NCBI GenBank assembly: GCA_036336695.1
Contig: JAYZFQ010000109.1
Location: forward strand, 11,031 to 75,030
Direction of reading: 5' to 3'
Source of the DNA: GCA-2729515 sp036336695
GTDB lineage: Bacteria > Myxococcota_A > UBA9160 > SMWR01
DNA length: 64,000 nt
This document shows, piece by piece, positions 26,498-34,825 of this stretch. The notes under the pieces are model-generated. The model had not been told where the DNA came from. It did not search any database and worked only from the letters and a program-made list of their open reading frames with translations. Position 1 is the stretch's first letter; the number at the start of each line of letters is the position of its first letter. A program made the translations under genes and the position numbers.

Positions 26498-27316
26498 GTG
26501 CCCCGCGACCTCCGAGACGTTGCTGACTATTTCCTGCCCCGGAGTTCCGAATCCGAGCCGGGTCCCGCACAACCGAAGCGCACGGGGGACCGGGTCCTGC
26601 AGGCACCGCCGCAGCGCGACCCCGCCCCGGCGCTCCCCATACTCGCGGTCCCCGTCGACGAGCGCGACGTGGTCCGGGCGGCGCTGGCCTGGAACCTCGT
26701 GGTAGAACTCGCTCGACTGGGAATCGGTGCGACGCTGCTGGCACCGGCGGGCGAACCCCCCTCCCCGATCTGGCCCGATGCCGGAAAGGGTCCCATCGGC
26801 AGCGCGGTGGTCCTGGCGCGCGCCGGAAACCTGTCGGAGTTCTACCGCGCCGCCCTCGACGTCGCCGTGACCCGTGCAGCGGAAGAGCCCGACGGCGGCG
26901 TCGTCGTCGCCTGCGTTCCGCCTGCCTGGCTTCACGCGCCAAGCGGCGGCCGGGCGCTGCTGCGCTGGGCCCTGGTGTTTTCCTCCACGGACCCGCGTGA
27001 TCTCATGGAGAGCTACGCGATCGCCAAGCGGATGCTCAACGGCGAGGAACGGGCACAGGTCGGGGTCACCATCCACGGTGCACGCTGCGTGGCGGACGCC
27101 GAGCGGGCCTTCGGCCAGGTCGCCGACGTGTCACGGCGCTACCTGGGACGCCCCCTGTCGAGCTACGGACTGCTCGTCGACGATCTCCACATCTACCGGG
27201 CGATCGTGGCTCGGCGACCGATCGGAATCGAGCACCCCCAGTCCCGGGCGGCACGAGCCCTGCAAGACGTCGCGCGCATGGTGCTCGAAGACGCGCGAAA
27301 ATCCGCCCATGCCTGA
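26498..27316 (+). CDS. MinD/FlhG-like protein lacking the Walker A motif
   Basis: 272 residues from GTG 26498, with AGGAAG 7 nt upstream. The C-terminal half follows the MinD/FlhG pattern: VFSSTDPRDLMESYAIAKRM (switch/helix region), a GVTIHGA strand, then RRYLGRPLSSYGLLVDD and YRAIVARRPIGIEHPQSRAA. The place of the P-loop near residues 47-60 reads LPILAVPVDERDVVR with no GKGGxGKT, so it should not hydrolyse ATP. Probably a pseudo-ATPase partner of the upstream ParA. Family placement is by pattern only. Confidence 0.6.
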   Translation: MPRDLRDVADYFLPRSSESEPGPAQPKRTGDRVLQAPPQRDPAPALPILAVPVDERDVVRAALAWNLVVELARLGIGATLLAPAGEPPSPIWPDAGKGPIGSAVVLARAGNLSEFYRAALDVAVTRAAEEPDGGVVVACVPPAWLHAPSGGRALLRWALVFSSTDPRDLMESYAIAKRMLNGEERAQVGVTIHGARCVADAERAFGQVADVSRRYLGRPLSSYGLLVDDLHIYRAIVARRPIGIEHPQSRAARALQDVARMVLEDARKSAHA

Positions 27317-27872
27317 ACTCGCGCTGACACGCCCGCCGCCTCGGGCCGAGTTGCTCAAGCAACTCCGACTGCGGATCCACGACACGGCGCCCGAACTCCG
27401 GGTCGTCGCCCAGGATCTGCTGGGCGCGGGCGCTCCCATCGACTTCGTGGCCGTTGACCCGGCCGGTCGCGTGACTCTCCTGCTGGTCGGCGGCGCGGGG
27501 GAAGACCTGGGACTCGTGACCCGCGGACTGGCCCAGCACGCCTGGGTTACGCCGCGGGTCCGCGACTGGCTCCAACTCGCGCCCGAGTTGGGCGCCCGAC
27601 CCGAAGCCGGCGTCCGCGTCATCCTGCTGTGCCCGGAGTTCTCGCCCGAGAGCCGGGGTGCCGCAGACGGACTCGGCGACGCAGCACCGGAACTCTGGAC
27701 CTACCTGTGCGTCCGCAACGGCGCCGGCTTCGACACCCTGGTGGTCGCCCCGGATTCCGGGAAACGCAGCCAGGGTGCCGCCACGCAAGCCCCCAGCGAT
27801 CCCGCCTTCCGAACCGGGCTGTCGGACGCCGATCTCGGGCTCAGCCCGGAAGAACGGCGCGAGTTCGAATAG
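27309..27872 (+). CDS. protein of unknown function in the ParA-CBM48 operon
   Basis: 187 residues from ATG 27309, overlapping the previous gene by 8 nt, so very likely cotranscribed. The core IDFVAVDPAGRVTLLLVGG followed by helices with RGLAQHAWVTPRVRDWLQL and then VRVILLCPEFS resembles the beta-beta-alpha arrangement of restriction-endonuclease-like folds, but the catalytic ExK is not visible. It ends in an acidic tail (LSPEERREFE) that could be a docking peptide. No known function. Confidence 0.75.
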   Translation: MPELALTRPPPRAELLKQLRLRIHDTAPELRVVAQDLLGAGAPIDFVAVDPAGRVTLLLVGGAGEDLGLVTRGLAQHAWVTPRVRDWLQLAPELGARPEAGVRVILLCPEFSPESRGAADGLGDAAPELWTYLCVRNGAGFDTLVVAPDSGKRSQGAATQAPSDPAFRTGLSDADLGLSPEERREFE

Positions 27873-28055
27873 CCCGCCTCCCCCGCGGGGCTACCCCGGG
27901 AACAAAAAACGTCATTCCGGCGACATTTTTTGACACCTACCCACATGGGAAGGCCACTTCTACCTACGAGGACGCGGCTATGGAATCCGGGGATAGGAGC
28001 CACGGACCTCGTTTTGTGGGGATGAGAGCGAAGCCGGTGGGGGAAGGGAAGAACG

Positions 28056-28631
28056 ATGGCGGACACGGGGCCTGAAGCGGCCCAGCCGACCGACGATGTG
28101 CTGATCCAGAGAGTAAAGGCAGGTGAACGGGAAGCCTTCGACCTGCTCTATGCGCGTTATTTCCCGAGAGTCTACAGCTACGTTGCGCGACGGATCTCCA
28201 ACCGCGCGGACACCGAGGAGACGGTCCAGGAGGTCTTCCTCTCGGTCTTCTCGTCCCTCGACTCGTTCCGCGCCGAGGGGTCCCTCGCCGCGTGGGTCCT
28301 GGGAGTCGCACGTTTCACGGTGGCCAACCGGTACAAGAAGCGGCGCCACACCACGGTGCCGCTCGAGGAGACCCAGGAGGCGGAAGCACTGCCCGTTTCG
28401 GCGCTGGGCTCTCGCGAGGCGACGCCCCTCGAACACCTCGAGGGCACCGAACGAATCGAGCGGCTCTCCGCGGCCGCCCGCGACGACCTGTCGAGCGAGC
28501 AACGCGAGCTGTTCGTCATGCACCACCTCCGCCACACCTCGATCCACGACATCGCCCACACCCTCAGGAAGAGCGAAGACGCGGTGAAGAGCAATCTCTA
28601 CCGCGCTCGAAAACTCCTGCTGGCCCGCTGA
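28056..28631 (+). CDS. ECF-type RNA polymerase sigma factor
   Basis: 191 residues with region 2 (DLLYARYFPRVYSYVARR, then TEETVQEVFLSVF and AAWVLGVARFTVANRYKKRR) and region 4 (LSSEQRELFVMHHLRHTS, HDIAHTLRKSEDAVKSNLYR). AAGGGAAG precedes ATG 28056. No anti-sigma gene follows; the next gene is a hydrolase. Upstream (27873-28055) are an ECF-like -35 element, GGGAAC (27898-27903), and an isolated TTGACA, neither with a convincing -10. Confidence 0.92.
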   Translation: MADTGPEAAQPTDDVLIQRVKAGEREAFDLLYARYFPRVYSYVARRISNRADTEETVQEVFLSVFSSLDSFRAEGSLAAWVLGVARFTVANRYKKRRHTTVPLEETQEAEALPVSALGSREATPLEHLEGTERIERLSAAARDDLSSEQRELFVMHHLRHTSIHDIAHTLRKSEDAVKSNLYRARKLLLAR

Positions 28632-28647
28632 ACCCGGCACCTGACGC

Positions 28648-29463
28648 GTGCACGACGACACGCGGTTCGCCGTCGACAGAGACGAGCCGTTGGGCCTCGT
28701 CCACAACGTCGCCCGCCCCCCGGATGGGGGCGGAGACCTGCGCTGCATCGGCTTCGAATTCACCAGCCGCGGCGACCGGGTGCCTGGATCCCTCTGGCTC
28801 CCCTCCACGGGAAAGCCCCCGTTTCCCGTGGTGCTCCTGCAGCACGGCGCCAATGGCTCTCGGGAAGCTCCCTACATGGCGGCCGCAGGCCTCCCGTGGG
28901 TTCGGGCCGGCGCGGCGGTGGCGAGCATCGATTTCCCGCTCCACGGGCAGCGCGGCAGCGCAAAACTGCGCCAGCCCATGCTTGCGGGCCTGGGCATCCG
29001 CGGCGCAACCACGCCGGCAAGCCGAGAAATCGTCCGGGAATTCGTGCGCCAGGCCGTGGTCGACTTGCAGCGCACGGTCGATGCCCTGGACCACTTCGAG
29101 GAACTCGACGCTCCTCGCCTCGCATTCGCTGGCTTCTCCCTCGGTGCCATCGTGGGCGCGACCTTCTGCGCGGTCGACCCGCGCCCGCGAGCCGCAGCGC
29201 TGGCCCTGGCCGGGGGAGGCTTCGGCGGACCCGACGTCGATCCCGCGACCCGCATCGGAGACATCGCTCCCCGGCCACTCCTGTTCGTCAACATGACGGA
29301 AGACTCGGTGGTCCCGCCCACGGCGACGAAAACCCTGGTGGCAGCCGCCCGGGAACCGAAGTCCAGCCACTGGTTCGAGGGCGATCACCAGGACGTCCCG
29401 GGCGCCGCGCTGAAACTGATGTGGCACTTCCTGCGGGAGCACCTCGCACCGCCCGCGCCCTGA
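28648..29463 (+). CDS. alpha/beta hydrolase, dienelactone-hydrolase-like
   Basis: 271 residues from GTG 28648. The oxyanion segment LLQHGANGSREAPY, the nucleophile elbow FAGFSLGAIVG and the late acid/His region (LFVNMTEDSVVPPTAT, then WFEGDHQDVP) form the triad of an alpha/beta hydrolase. No signal peptide. Substrate unknown. It follows the sigma factor by 16 nt. Confidence 0.83.
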   Translation: MHDDTRFAVDRDEPLGLVHNVARPPDGGGDLRCIGFEFTSRGDRVPGSLWLPSTGKPPFPVVLLQHGANGSREAPYMAAAGLPWVRAGAAVASIDFPLHGQRGSAKLRQPMLAGLGIRGATTPASREIVREFVRQAVVDLQRTVDALDHFEELDAPRLAFAGFSLGAIVGATFCAVDPRPRAAALALAGGGFGGPDVDPATRIGDIAPRPLLFVNMTEDSVVPPTATKTLVAAAREPKSSHWFEGDHQDVPGAALKLMWHFLREHLAPPAP

Positions 29464-29520
29464 CCCCCCCGATGCGGGGAGCCGGGCTACACTACCGGAC
29501 CGAGTCGATTTGGAGACCCC

Positions 29521-30561
29521 ATGAAACGCCATCGTCTAGCTTTCCTGACCTTCGCCGCACTCGCGGCCCTCGCCTGCCAACCCGGCACCAACGACACCGG
29601 TCCGGGGACGCTCGCTTCCACGAATGGAAGCGAGGTCGCAGCCGAGATCGACGGCCAGCCGGTCACGGTTGCCGAGTTGGACGCGTGGATCAAGGAAGAC
29701 CTCTTCCGGGGCCAGGCCGCCGATCCGAGCGAGCTCTTCGAACTCCGCGACAGCGCCCTGCAGCAGATGTTCGAAGAGCGCGCGCTGGAAGCCGAAGCCC
29801 AGCGCCGGGGCGTGGACATCGCAACCCTCATCGACCAGGAGATCGCGGCCCAGGGAGCGCTCACCGACACCGAACTCCGCGCCTGGTACGACGAAAACCG
29901 GGCACGGCTGAACAACGCGGAATTCGAAGACATCCAGGACCAGATCCGGTCCTTCCTCGAGCGCCAGCGCTTTGGGACCGCCCGTGAAGCGATCCTGGAG
30001 CGTGCGCAGCTCACGGTCTACCTCGAACCGCCCCGTATCCAGGTCGCGGCGGACGGGCCCTCGAAGGGGCCCGCGGACGCTCCTGTGACGATCGTCGAAT
30101 TCAGCGACTTCGAGTGCCCCTTCTGCTCGCGGGTGCTGCCGACGCTGGATCAGGTGATGGCCCGCTACCCGAACCAGGTGCGCATCGTCTATCGCAACTT
30201 CCCACTGCGCAATCACCCGCGCGCAGGCCCGGCGGCCGAAGCGGCGCTCTGCGCCGGAGAGCAGGAAAAGTTCTGGGTCTTCCACGACATGCTGTTCGCA
30301 AACTCCCGGAAGCTTTCCGACGACGACCTGAACGGCTACGCGGAAGAACTCGAACTCGACATGCCGGCGTTCGAAGCCTGCTACACGGAGCGTCGCTTCG
30401 CGGAACAGGTCGCGCGGGACTTCCGGGAGGGCCAGGCGGCTGGCGTCACCGGCACTCCGGCCTTCTTCGTCAAGGGCGTGTCGCTATCGGGCGCGCGCCC
30501 GGCCAGCGACTTCTACCGGACAATCGACGCGGAACTGGCGCGCCTGAAAGAAGGCGCTTAG
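29521..30561 (+). CDS. DsbA-like thiol-disulfide lipoprotein with SurA/PpiC-type N-terminal segment
   Basis: 346 residues. Lipoprotein signal with lipobox ALAC (Cys19). Residues 36-165 look like the SurA N-terminal helix bundle (DGQPVTVAELDAW, then LQQMFEERALEAEAQRRG). Residues 170-346 form a Thioredoxin_4/DsbA domain with the redox site CPFC (Cys199, Cys202), FSDFECPFC, NFPLRNHPRA and the cis-Pro loop GVTGTPAFFV. Likely periplasmic oxidase or isomerase. The stop overlaps that of the convergent phosphomutase by 4 bp. Confidence 0.9.
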   Translation: MKRHRLAFLTFAALAALACQPGTNDTGPGTLASTNGSEVAAEIDGQPVTVAELDAWIKEDLFRGQAADPSELFELRDSALQQMFEERALEAEAQRRGVDIATLIDQEIAAQGALTDTELRAWYDENRARLNNAEFEDIQDQIRSFLERQRFGTAREAILERAQLTVYLEPPRIQVAADGPSKGPADAPVTIVEFSDFECPFCSRVLPTLDQVMARYPNQVRIVYRNFPLRNHPRAGPAAEAALCAGEQEKFWVFHDMLFANSRKLSDDDLNGYAEELELDMPAFEACYTERRFAEQVARDFREGQAAGVTGTPAFFVKGVSLSGARPASDFYRTIDAELARLKEGA

Positions 30562-31892
30562 CCCGCTTCGATCCGGGCCAGGAGCGCGTCGCGTCGACGC
30601 GCCATCTCGGCTTCGGAGTTCGCCTCGAGGTTGAGGCGCAACACGGGCTCGGTGTTCGACGGACGCAGGTTGAACCACCAGTCCGGGTAGCGCACCAGCA
30701 GGCCGTCGAGGTGCGACACCTCGGCCCCGGCTTGTTCCGACTCGATCGCCTCGAGCAACCCCGGAATGTCCTCCACCCGGCGATTGATCTCGCCGCTCGC
30801 CGAGTACCGACGCAAGGGCGCCACGAGTTCGGAGAGCGGCCGACCCGCCGTGGCCAGCGTGTCCAGCAAGGCAACGAACGCGGCGATCCCGTCATCTGCG
30901 ACGAGGGTCGGAGAAAACCGGAAGTAGAAGTGCCCGGAGAGTTCTCCGGCGAAGGCGGCGTCCACCTCCCGCATGCGCGCCTTCACGTAGGAGTGGCCGA
31001 CCCGGCACATCTCCGCGCGACCTCCGGCCGCTTCGATCTCCTCGGCCGTCACCCGGCTCGAACGCAAGTCGTAGAGCACGGTGCCACCGGGCTCCCGCGC
31101 AAGGACCCGCCGGGCCAGGAGCCCCGTCATCAGGTCGGAGGGAATCGGCTCGCCGGTCTCGTCCACGAAGACGGCCCGATCCCCATCGCCGTCGAAGGCC
31201 ACGCCGAAGTCCGCGCCGACGCGACGCACCGCCGCGCTGACGTCTTCGAGGTTTTCTGTCTTGAGCGGATCGGCTTCGTGGTTCGGAAACGTGCCGTCGG
31301 GCTCGAAGTACAAGCGTTCCACCTGGAGTTCCAACCGCTCGAGCAGCGGCTCCAGACCCACCGATGCCATGCCGTTGCCGCAGTCCACCGCGACCGAGAG
31401 CCGTGGCCGGCCGGTCCCCACACGGAGCACGTGGTCGACGTACCCCGCCGCCACGTCCTCGCGGCGCACGCTGCCGCGCGCGCTCGCCGTTTCCGCGGTG
31501 CGCAGTTCACCCGCAATCCTTTCGATGTCGCGCAACCCGCTCGCCTCGCCGATCGGGATCGCGTGCTCCCTGCAGATCTTCATCCCGTTGTACTGCGCCG
31601 GGTTGTGCGAGGCGGTGAGCATGATTCCGCCGTCGAGCCCGAGCGCGTCGACCGCGTAGTAGAGCATGGGGGTACTGACGAGCCCGAGATCGACCACGTC
31701 GGACCCCTCCGCCGAGATGCCACGCACGAGGGCCTCGTGCAATTCGGGGGAGCTGCGGCGGGCGTCCCGCCCGAGCGCCACAGCCCGTCCCCCCAGGTGC
31801 CGGGCCGCGGCCCGCCCGATCCGGTGGGCCGCCTCGGCATCGAGCTGGTCGGGAACGACCCCACGAATGTCGTAGGCCTTGAAAATCGTCAC
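30558..31892 (-). CDS. phosphomannomutase/phosphoglucomutase
   Basis: Alpha-D-phosphohexomutase of the AlgC/ManB type, 444 residues. FKAYDIRGVVPDQL at the N-terminus, catalytic phosphoserine loop TASHNPAQYNG, metal loop DGDGDRAVF, sugar loop GELSGHFYF and phosphate-binding RPSNTEPVLRL. It supplies mannose-1-P or glucose-1-P for polysaccharide, LPS or glycogen. Start ATG 31892. Confidence 0.93.
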   Translation of the reverse strand: MTIFKAYDIRGVVPDQLDAEAAHRIGRAAARHLGGRAVALGRDARRSSPELHEALVRGISAEGSDVVDLGLVSTPMLYYAVDALGLDGGIMLTASHNPAQYNGMKICREHAIPIGEASGLRDIERIAGELRTAETASARGSVRREDVAAGYVDHVLRVGTGRPRLSVAVDCGNGMASVGLEPLLERLELQVERLYFEPDGTFPNHEADPLKTENLEDVSAAVRRVGADFGVAFDGDGDRAVFVDETGEPIPSDLMTGLLARRVLAREPGGTVLYDLRSSRVTAEEIEAAGGRAEMCRVGHSYVKARMREVDAAFAGELSGHFYFRFSPTLVADDGIAAFVALLDTLATAGRPLSELVAPLRRYSASGEINRRVEDIPGLLEAIESEQAGAEVSHLDGLLVRYPDWWFNLRPSNTEPVLRLNLEANSEAEMARRRDALLARIEAG

Positions 31893-32002
31893 AGCGGCCA
31901 GTCTAACCGGCTCCCCAGGGGAGGTGCGGCTTGACCCATGCCCGGCCGAGCGGCACCCTGTGGGTTGGGTCTACTCCCACTCGACCCAGGAGGAGCCAAA
32001 CG

Positions 32003-32200
32003 ATGTTCGGAATCGGTACCACCGAGCTCGTGATCGTCCTGGCCATCGTGGTGGTGTTGTTCGGGGCCCGCAGGCTCCCGGAAATCGGGTCCGGCGTCGG
32101 CAAGGCCATCAAGAACTTCAAGTCCGGTATCTCTGGGAAGGACGAGATCGACGTCACCCCCGAGCCGGAAGAAGTCACCGACGGCAACAAGCCGGACTAG
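32003..32200 (+). CDS. tatA: twin-arginine translocase subunit TatA
   Basis: 65 residues: short N-terminus MFGIGTTE, membrane helix LVIVLAIVVVLFG, then the amphipathic helix ARRLPEIGSGVGKAIKNFK and an acidic tail. AGGAGGAG lies 6 nt ahead of ATG 32003. tatB and tatC are not nearby. The stop TAG shares CTAG (32197-32200) with the stop of the convergent gene. Confidence 0.95.
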   Translation: MFGIGTTELVIVLAIVVVLFGARRLPEIGSGVGKAIKNFKSGISGKDEIDVTPEPEEVTDGNKPD

Positions 32201-33684
32201 TCGGAAGCGAAGCGCTCGGCCACCTGGGTCCCAGGCTGTGTCACGAGCGGCGGCAGCGAGACGATCTGGAACCGCTCGGCGCTCGCCGGAGCCGCCTCGA
32301 TCACGGCCATGACCGCGGCCGTCGAGCCCGGCGAAAGCCACTGCGCAACGCCCGCGCCGAGCCGTTCCCGGATCTCATCGGGCGAGTGTTCCCGGAGCAC
32401 GCGCTCCGGGACGGCGGGGCCGAAGGTCGCGGCTTCGTCGTCGACGACGGCCCCGTGCCCATCGAGCAACTGGACGACGAGACGCGTCCCCGGCGCAACG
32501 GCAACCCCGGCCGGCGCACGCACGGTTCCCTCGACGACGCGCAACCGGCCCACCACGGCGTTGTCGATGTGGCGGAGACCGACGCTGTCGAGCACGAGGC
32601 CGGCGGCTGGAGCCTGAGAAGCTCCCGGGGCCGTGAAGCCACCCCCGCCGGTCACGAGCAACAGGGCCACAAGCGCTGCAGTCGCCGTCCAGCCGAGCGC
32701 GTGCACCGCACGAACGAGCCAATGGCCCACTGCAGACGCCTCGACGTCGGCGGCTACCGGAGGGCGGGGTTTCGGCAGCTTCTCACTGGGCGGACCGAGG
32801 GCGATGCGCGCGAGGGGAACCGGCGCACCCGGTTCGGACGCCGGCGCGTCGCCGTTCGCGAAGAAGTCCCAGTCTTCCGGGCTTCCCAACCCAGTCGCCG
32901 GTTCCGTCGCCGGGGAGGGCCCGCCGCTTTCAACGCCTGCGAGAGCATCGTCCGGCGCCTCCGCTACGGGGACCGTGCCCATTTCCACCGGAATCTCGTC
33001 GCCGGCCGCAACTTCGGGCGGTTCCACCGCTTCGGTTGACTCCAGCATCGCAACCGGTCCGGTCTCGACAGCGGACAGGTCGAGGGACCCATCGCGCGAA
33101 TCGGCCGCCGTCAGTTCCATGCCCGGGCGGCCGAACTCCAGCCGCGGATCGAGTTCCGGGACACCGGTTTCTCCCGGCTCGGCCGCCGCCTCGAGGTCTC
33201 CACCGAGGTCGTCATATCCGTCGGGGCCCACCGCCAGGAAATCCTCGGGATCCAGCGCCAGACCGGGATCGAGGAGCGGGACATCGCCCGTCGCAGACGG
33301 AAGCTCGGACTCGAAGGGCCCGCCCGCCTGGCCGACCGCGCTGTCGACTTCGGAACTCTCCGCCGCGGGCGCTGCGCCCTCCGGCTGGCCCTCCGCTTCC
33401 AGGGGGGCATCGCCGGGGGGGACCGACTCGCGGTTGAACTCCCATTCGTGTTCGTCACCGGGACTCTCCGCAGCCACTCCGGTCCCGACGGGATTCCGGG
33501 CCGAAATCTCCTCCGCCGCGAGCGCCTCATCCACAGCACGAACCACGGGGTCACCGGCCCGCTCCGCGGGCTTGACGAAGAACGCGTGATCACAGCGAGA
33601 ACAGCGGACGCGGATGCCCGCGTCCGGCACGCGGGCGTCGTCCAGCTGAAATCTCGTCGTGCAGCCTTCGCACGTGATGACCAA
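32197..33684 (-). CDS. zinc-ribbon single-pass membrane protein, MJ0042/DUF3426 type
   Basis: 495 residues. N-terminal zinc ribbon of the MJ0042 type: MVITCEGCTTRFQLDDARVP and IRVRCSRCDHAFFV (two CxxC). Then about 250 residues of acidic, Pro/Ala/Glu-rich linker, a membrane helix (LGWTATAALVALLLVTGGG) and a C-terminal beta domain as in DUF3426 proteins (LVLDSVGLRHIDNAVVGRL and APGTRLVVQLLD). In other deltaproteobacterial-type genomes such proteins are of unknown role. The C-terminus would be outside the membrane. Confidence 0.85.
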   Translation of the reverse strand: MVITCEGCTTRFQLDDARVPDAGIRVRCSRCDHAFFVKPAERAGDPVVRAVDEALAAEEISARNPVGTGVAAESPGDEHEWEFNRESVPPGDAPLEAEGQPEGAAPAAESSEVDSAVGQAGGPFESELPSATGDVPLLDPGLALDPEDFLAVGPDGYDDLGGDLEAAAEPGETGVPELDPRLEFGRPGMELTAADSRDGSLDLSAVETGPVAMLESTEAVEPPEVAAGDEIPVEMGTVPVAEAPDDALAGVESGGPSPATEPATGLGSPEDWDFFANGDAPASEPGAPVPLARIALGPPSEKLPKPRPPVAADVEASAVGHWLVRAVHALGWTATAALVALLLVTGGGGFTAPGASQAPAAGLVLDSVGLRHIDNAVVGRLRVVEGTVRAPAGVAVAPGTRLVVQLLDGHGAVVDDEAATFGPAVPERVLREHSPDEIRERLGAGVAQWLSPGSTAAVMAVIEAAPASAERFQIVSLPPLVTQPGTQVAERFASD

Positions 33685-33847
33685 GAACCCATTCCTCCGT
33701 CGGGTCCCGCGGGGAAGCCCTGTGCTAGGCTCCGACGCGACCCACCCCTCCAGCGGTCGTTTCGGAGGCGCCGCCGCTGCGCTTGAGAGCCGCGTTGCCG
33801 TTCAGTCCCGGCGGAATTTTCCGGGCCGGCGCCCAGGGAGCAGCGCG

Positions 33848-34825
33848 ATGAGCCCCGCGGCCGCCGCCCTGACCGAGCGGCGCCTCGTCGTCGTCACGGG
33901 CAAGGGCGGCACGGGCAAGACCACGGTCACGGCTGCCCTGGGACTCGCCGCCGCGCGACAGGGGCTCCGGACGCTCGCCGTCGAGGTCGGTGCCAAGGAA
34001 TCCATCGCACCCCTGGTCGCACCCGGGAGTCCTCCCGTCGGCTACCGCGGCCGCTCCCTGGCCCCGGGCTTCACGGTGATGCGGATCGACCCCTACGAGG
34101 CCCTCGCCGAGTACCTCGTGTTGCAGCTCGGGGCCCGCTTCGTCGTGGAACGCGTCCTCGCCAACCGGGGCTTCCGCCAGCTGATGAACGCCTCCCCGGG
34201 GTGGCGCGACCTGATCACCCTGGGAAAGGTCTGGCACCTGGAACGCATGGAGGACGCACCCGGCCGCCCGAAATTCGACCTGATCGTCGTCGACGCGCCC
34301 GCGACGGGACACGGAGTCGCCTTCCTCGACGTGCCGCGCGTCGTCGTGTCGGCGGTCCGCGCGGGTCCGCTGAGGCGCCATTCCCAGGCCGTCGAGGACT
34401 TGATCCGGGACCCGGAGCGCACGGTTCTCCTGCCCGTCACCCTCGCCGAAGAACTCCCCACCCGGGAAACCGAGGAGCTCGTGGCGGCGGTTCGCAACCG
34501 GCTCCTCATCCCCATGGACCGTCTGGTCGTCAACGCCTTCGCGGAGAACCCCTTCCCCCCCGGACTCGAGCGGCTCGACGAGCCGTTGCGCCGGCTGGCT
34601 CCCGACGAACGTTTCGGCGGGCTGCCCCCCAACGGCGCGATTGCCGACTGCGCCGCCTTCCTCGGGGCACGCCATCGCTTGAACCGGGCCTACGAACGCG
34701 AACTCGCGGAATCCACCGGGCTGCCCCCGGTCCGCCTGCCCTTCCTGCCGGCGGGTCCGGGCGATGCAGCTGCGCTCGCGGATCTCGGCGACCTCCTCCT
34801 GGCCTCCTCCGGGTCCCCGCCGTGA
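33848..34825 (+). CDS. ArsA/Get3-family ATPase (first of pair)
   Basis: 325 residues from ATG 33848. Deviant Walker A TGKGGTGKTTVTAALG with the signature Lys, VEVGAKESIAPLV, and switch region VDAPATGHGVAFLDVPR. No metal-binding Cys triplet of arsenite pumps, so transport of arsenite is unlikely; the family also includes tail-anchored protein targeting factors. The stop overlaps the second ArsA gene (GTGA), implying a heterodimer. Confidence 0.87.
   Translation: MSPAAAALTERRLVVVTGKGGTGKTTVTAALGLAAARQGLRTLAVEVGAKESIAPLVAPGSPPVGYRGRSLAPGFTVMRIDPYEALAEYLVLQLGARFVVERVLANRGFRQLMNASPGWRDLITLGKVWHLERMEDAPGRPKFDLIVVDAPATGHGVAFLDVPRVVVSAVRAGPLRRHSQAVEDLIRDPERTVLLPVTLAEELPTRETEELVAAVRNRLLIPMDRLVVNAFAENPFPPGLERLDEPLRRLAPDERFGGLPPNGAIADCAAFLGARHRLNRAYERELAESTGLPPVRLPFLPAGPGDAAALADLGDLLLASSGSPP

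Noticed and set aside
27885..27903. GC hairpin after the ParA-CBM48 operon as a terminator
   Set aside because: Stem is only about 4 bp when drawn without overlap, and the following run is A, not T.
27926..27960. TTGACA upstream of the ECF sigma gene
   Set aside because: No matching -10 sequence 16-18 nt downstream; left as a weak note only.
31931..31970. TTGACC as a -35 element for tatA
   Set aside because: No -10 hexamer at an acceptable distance.
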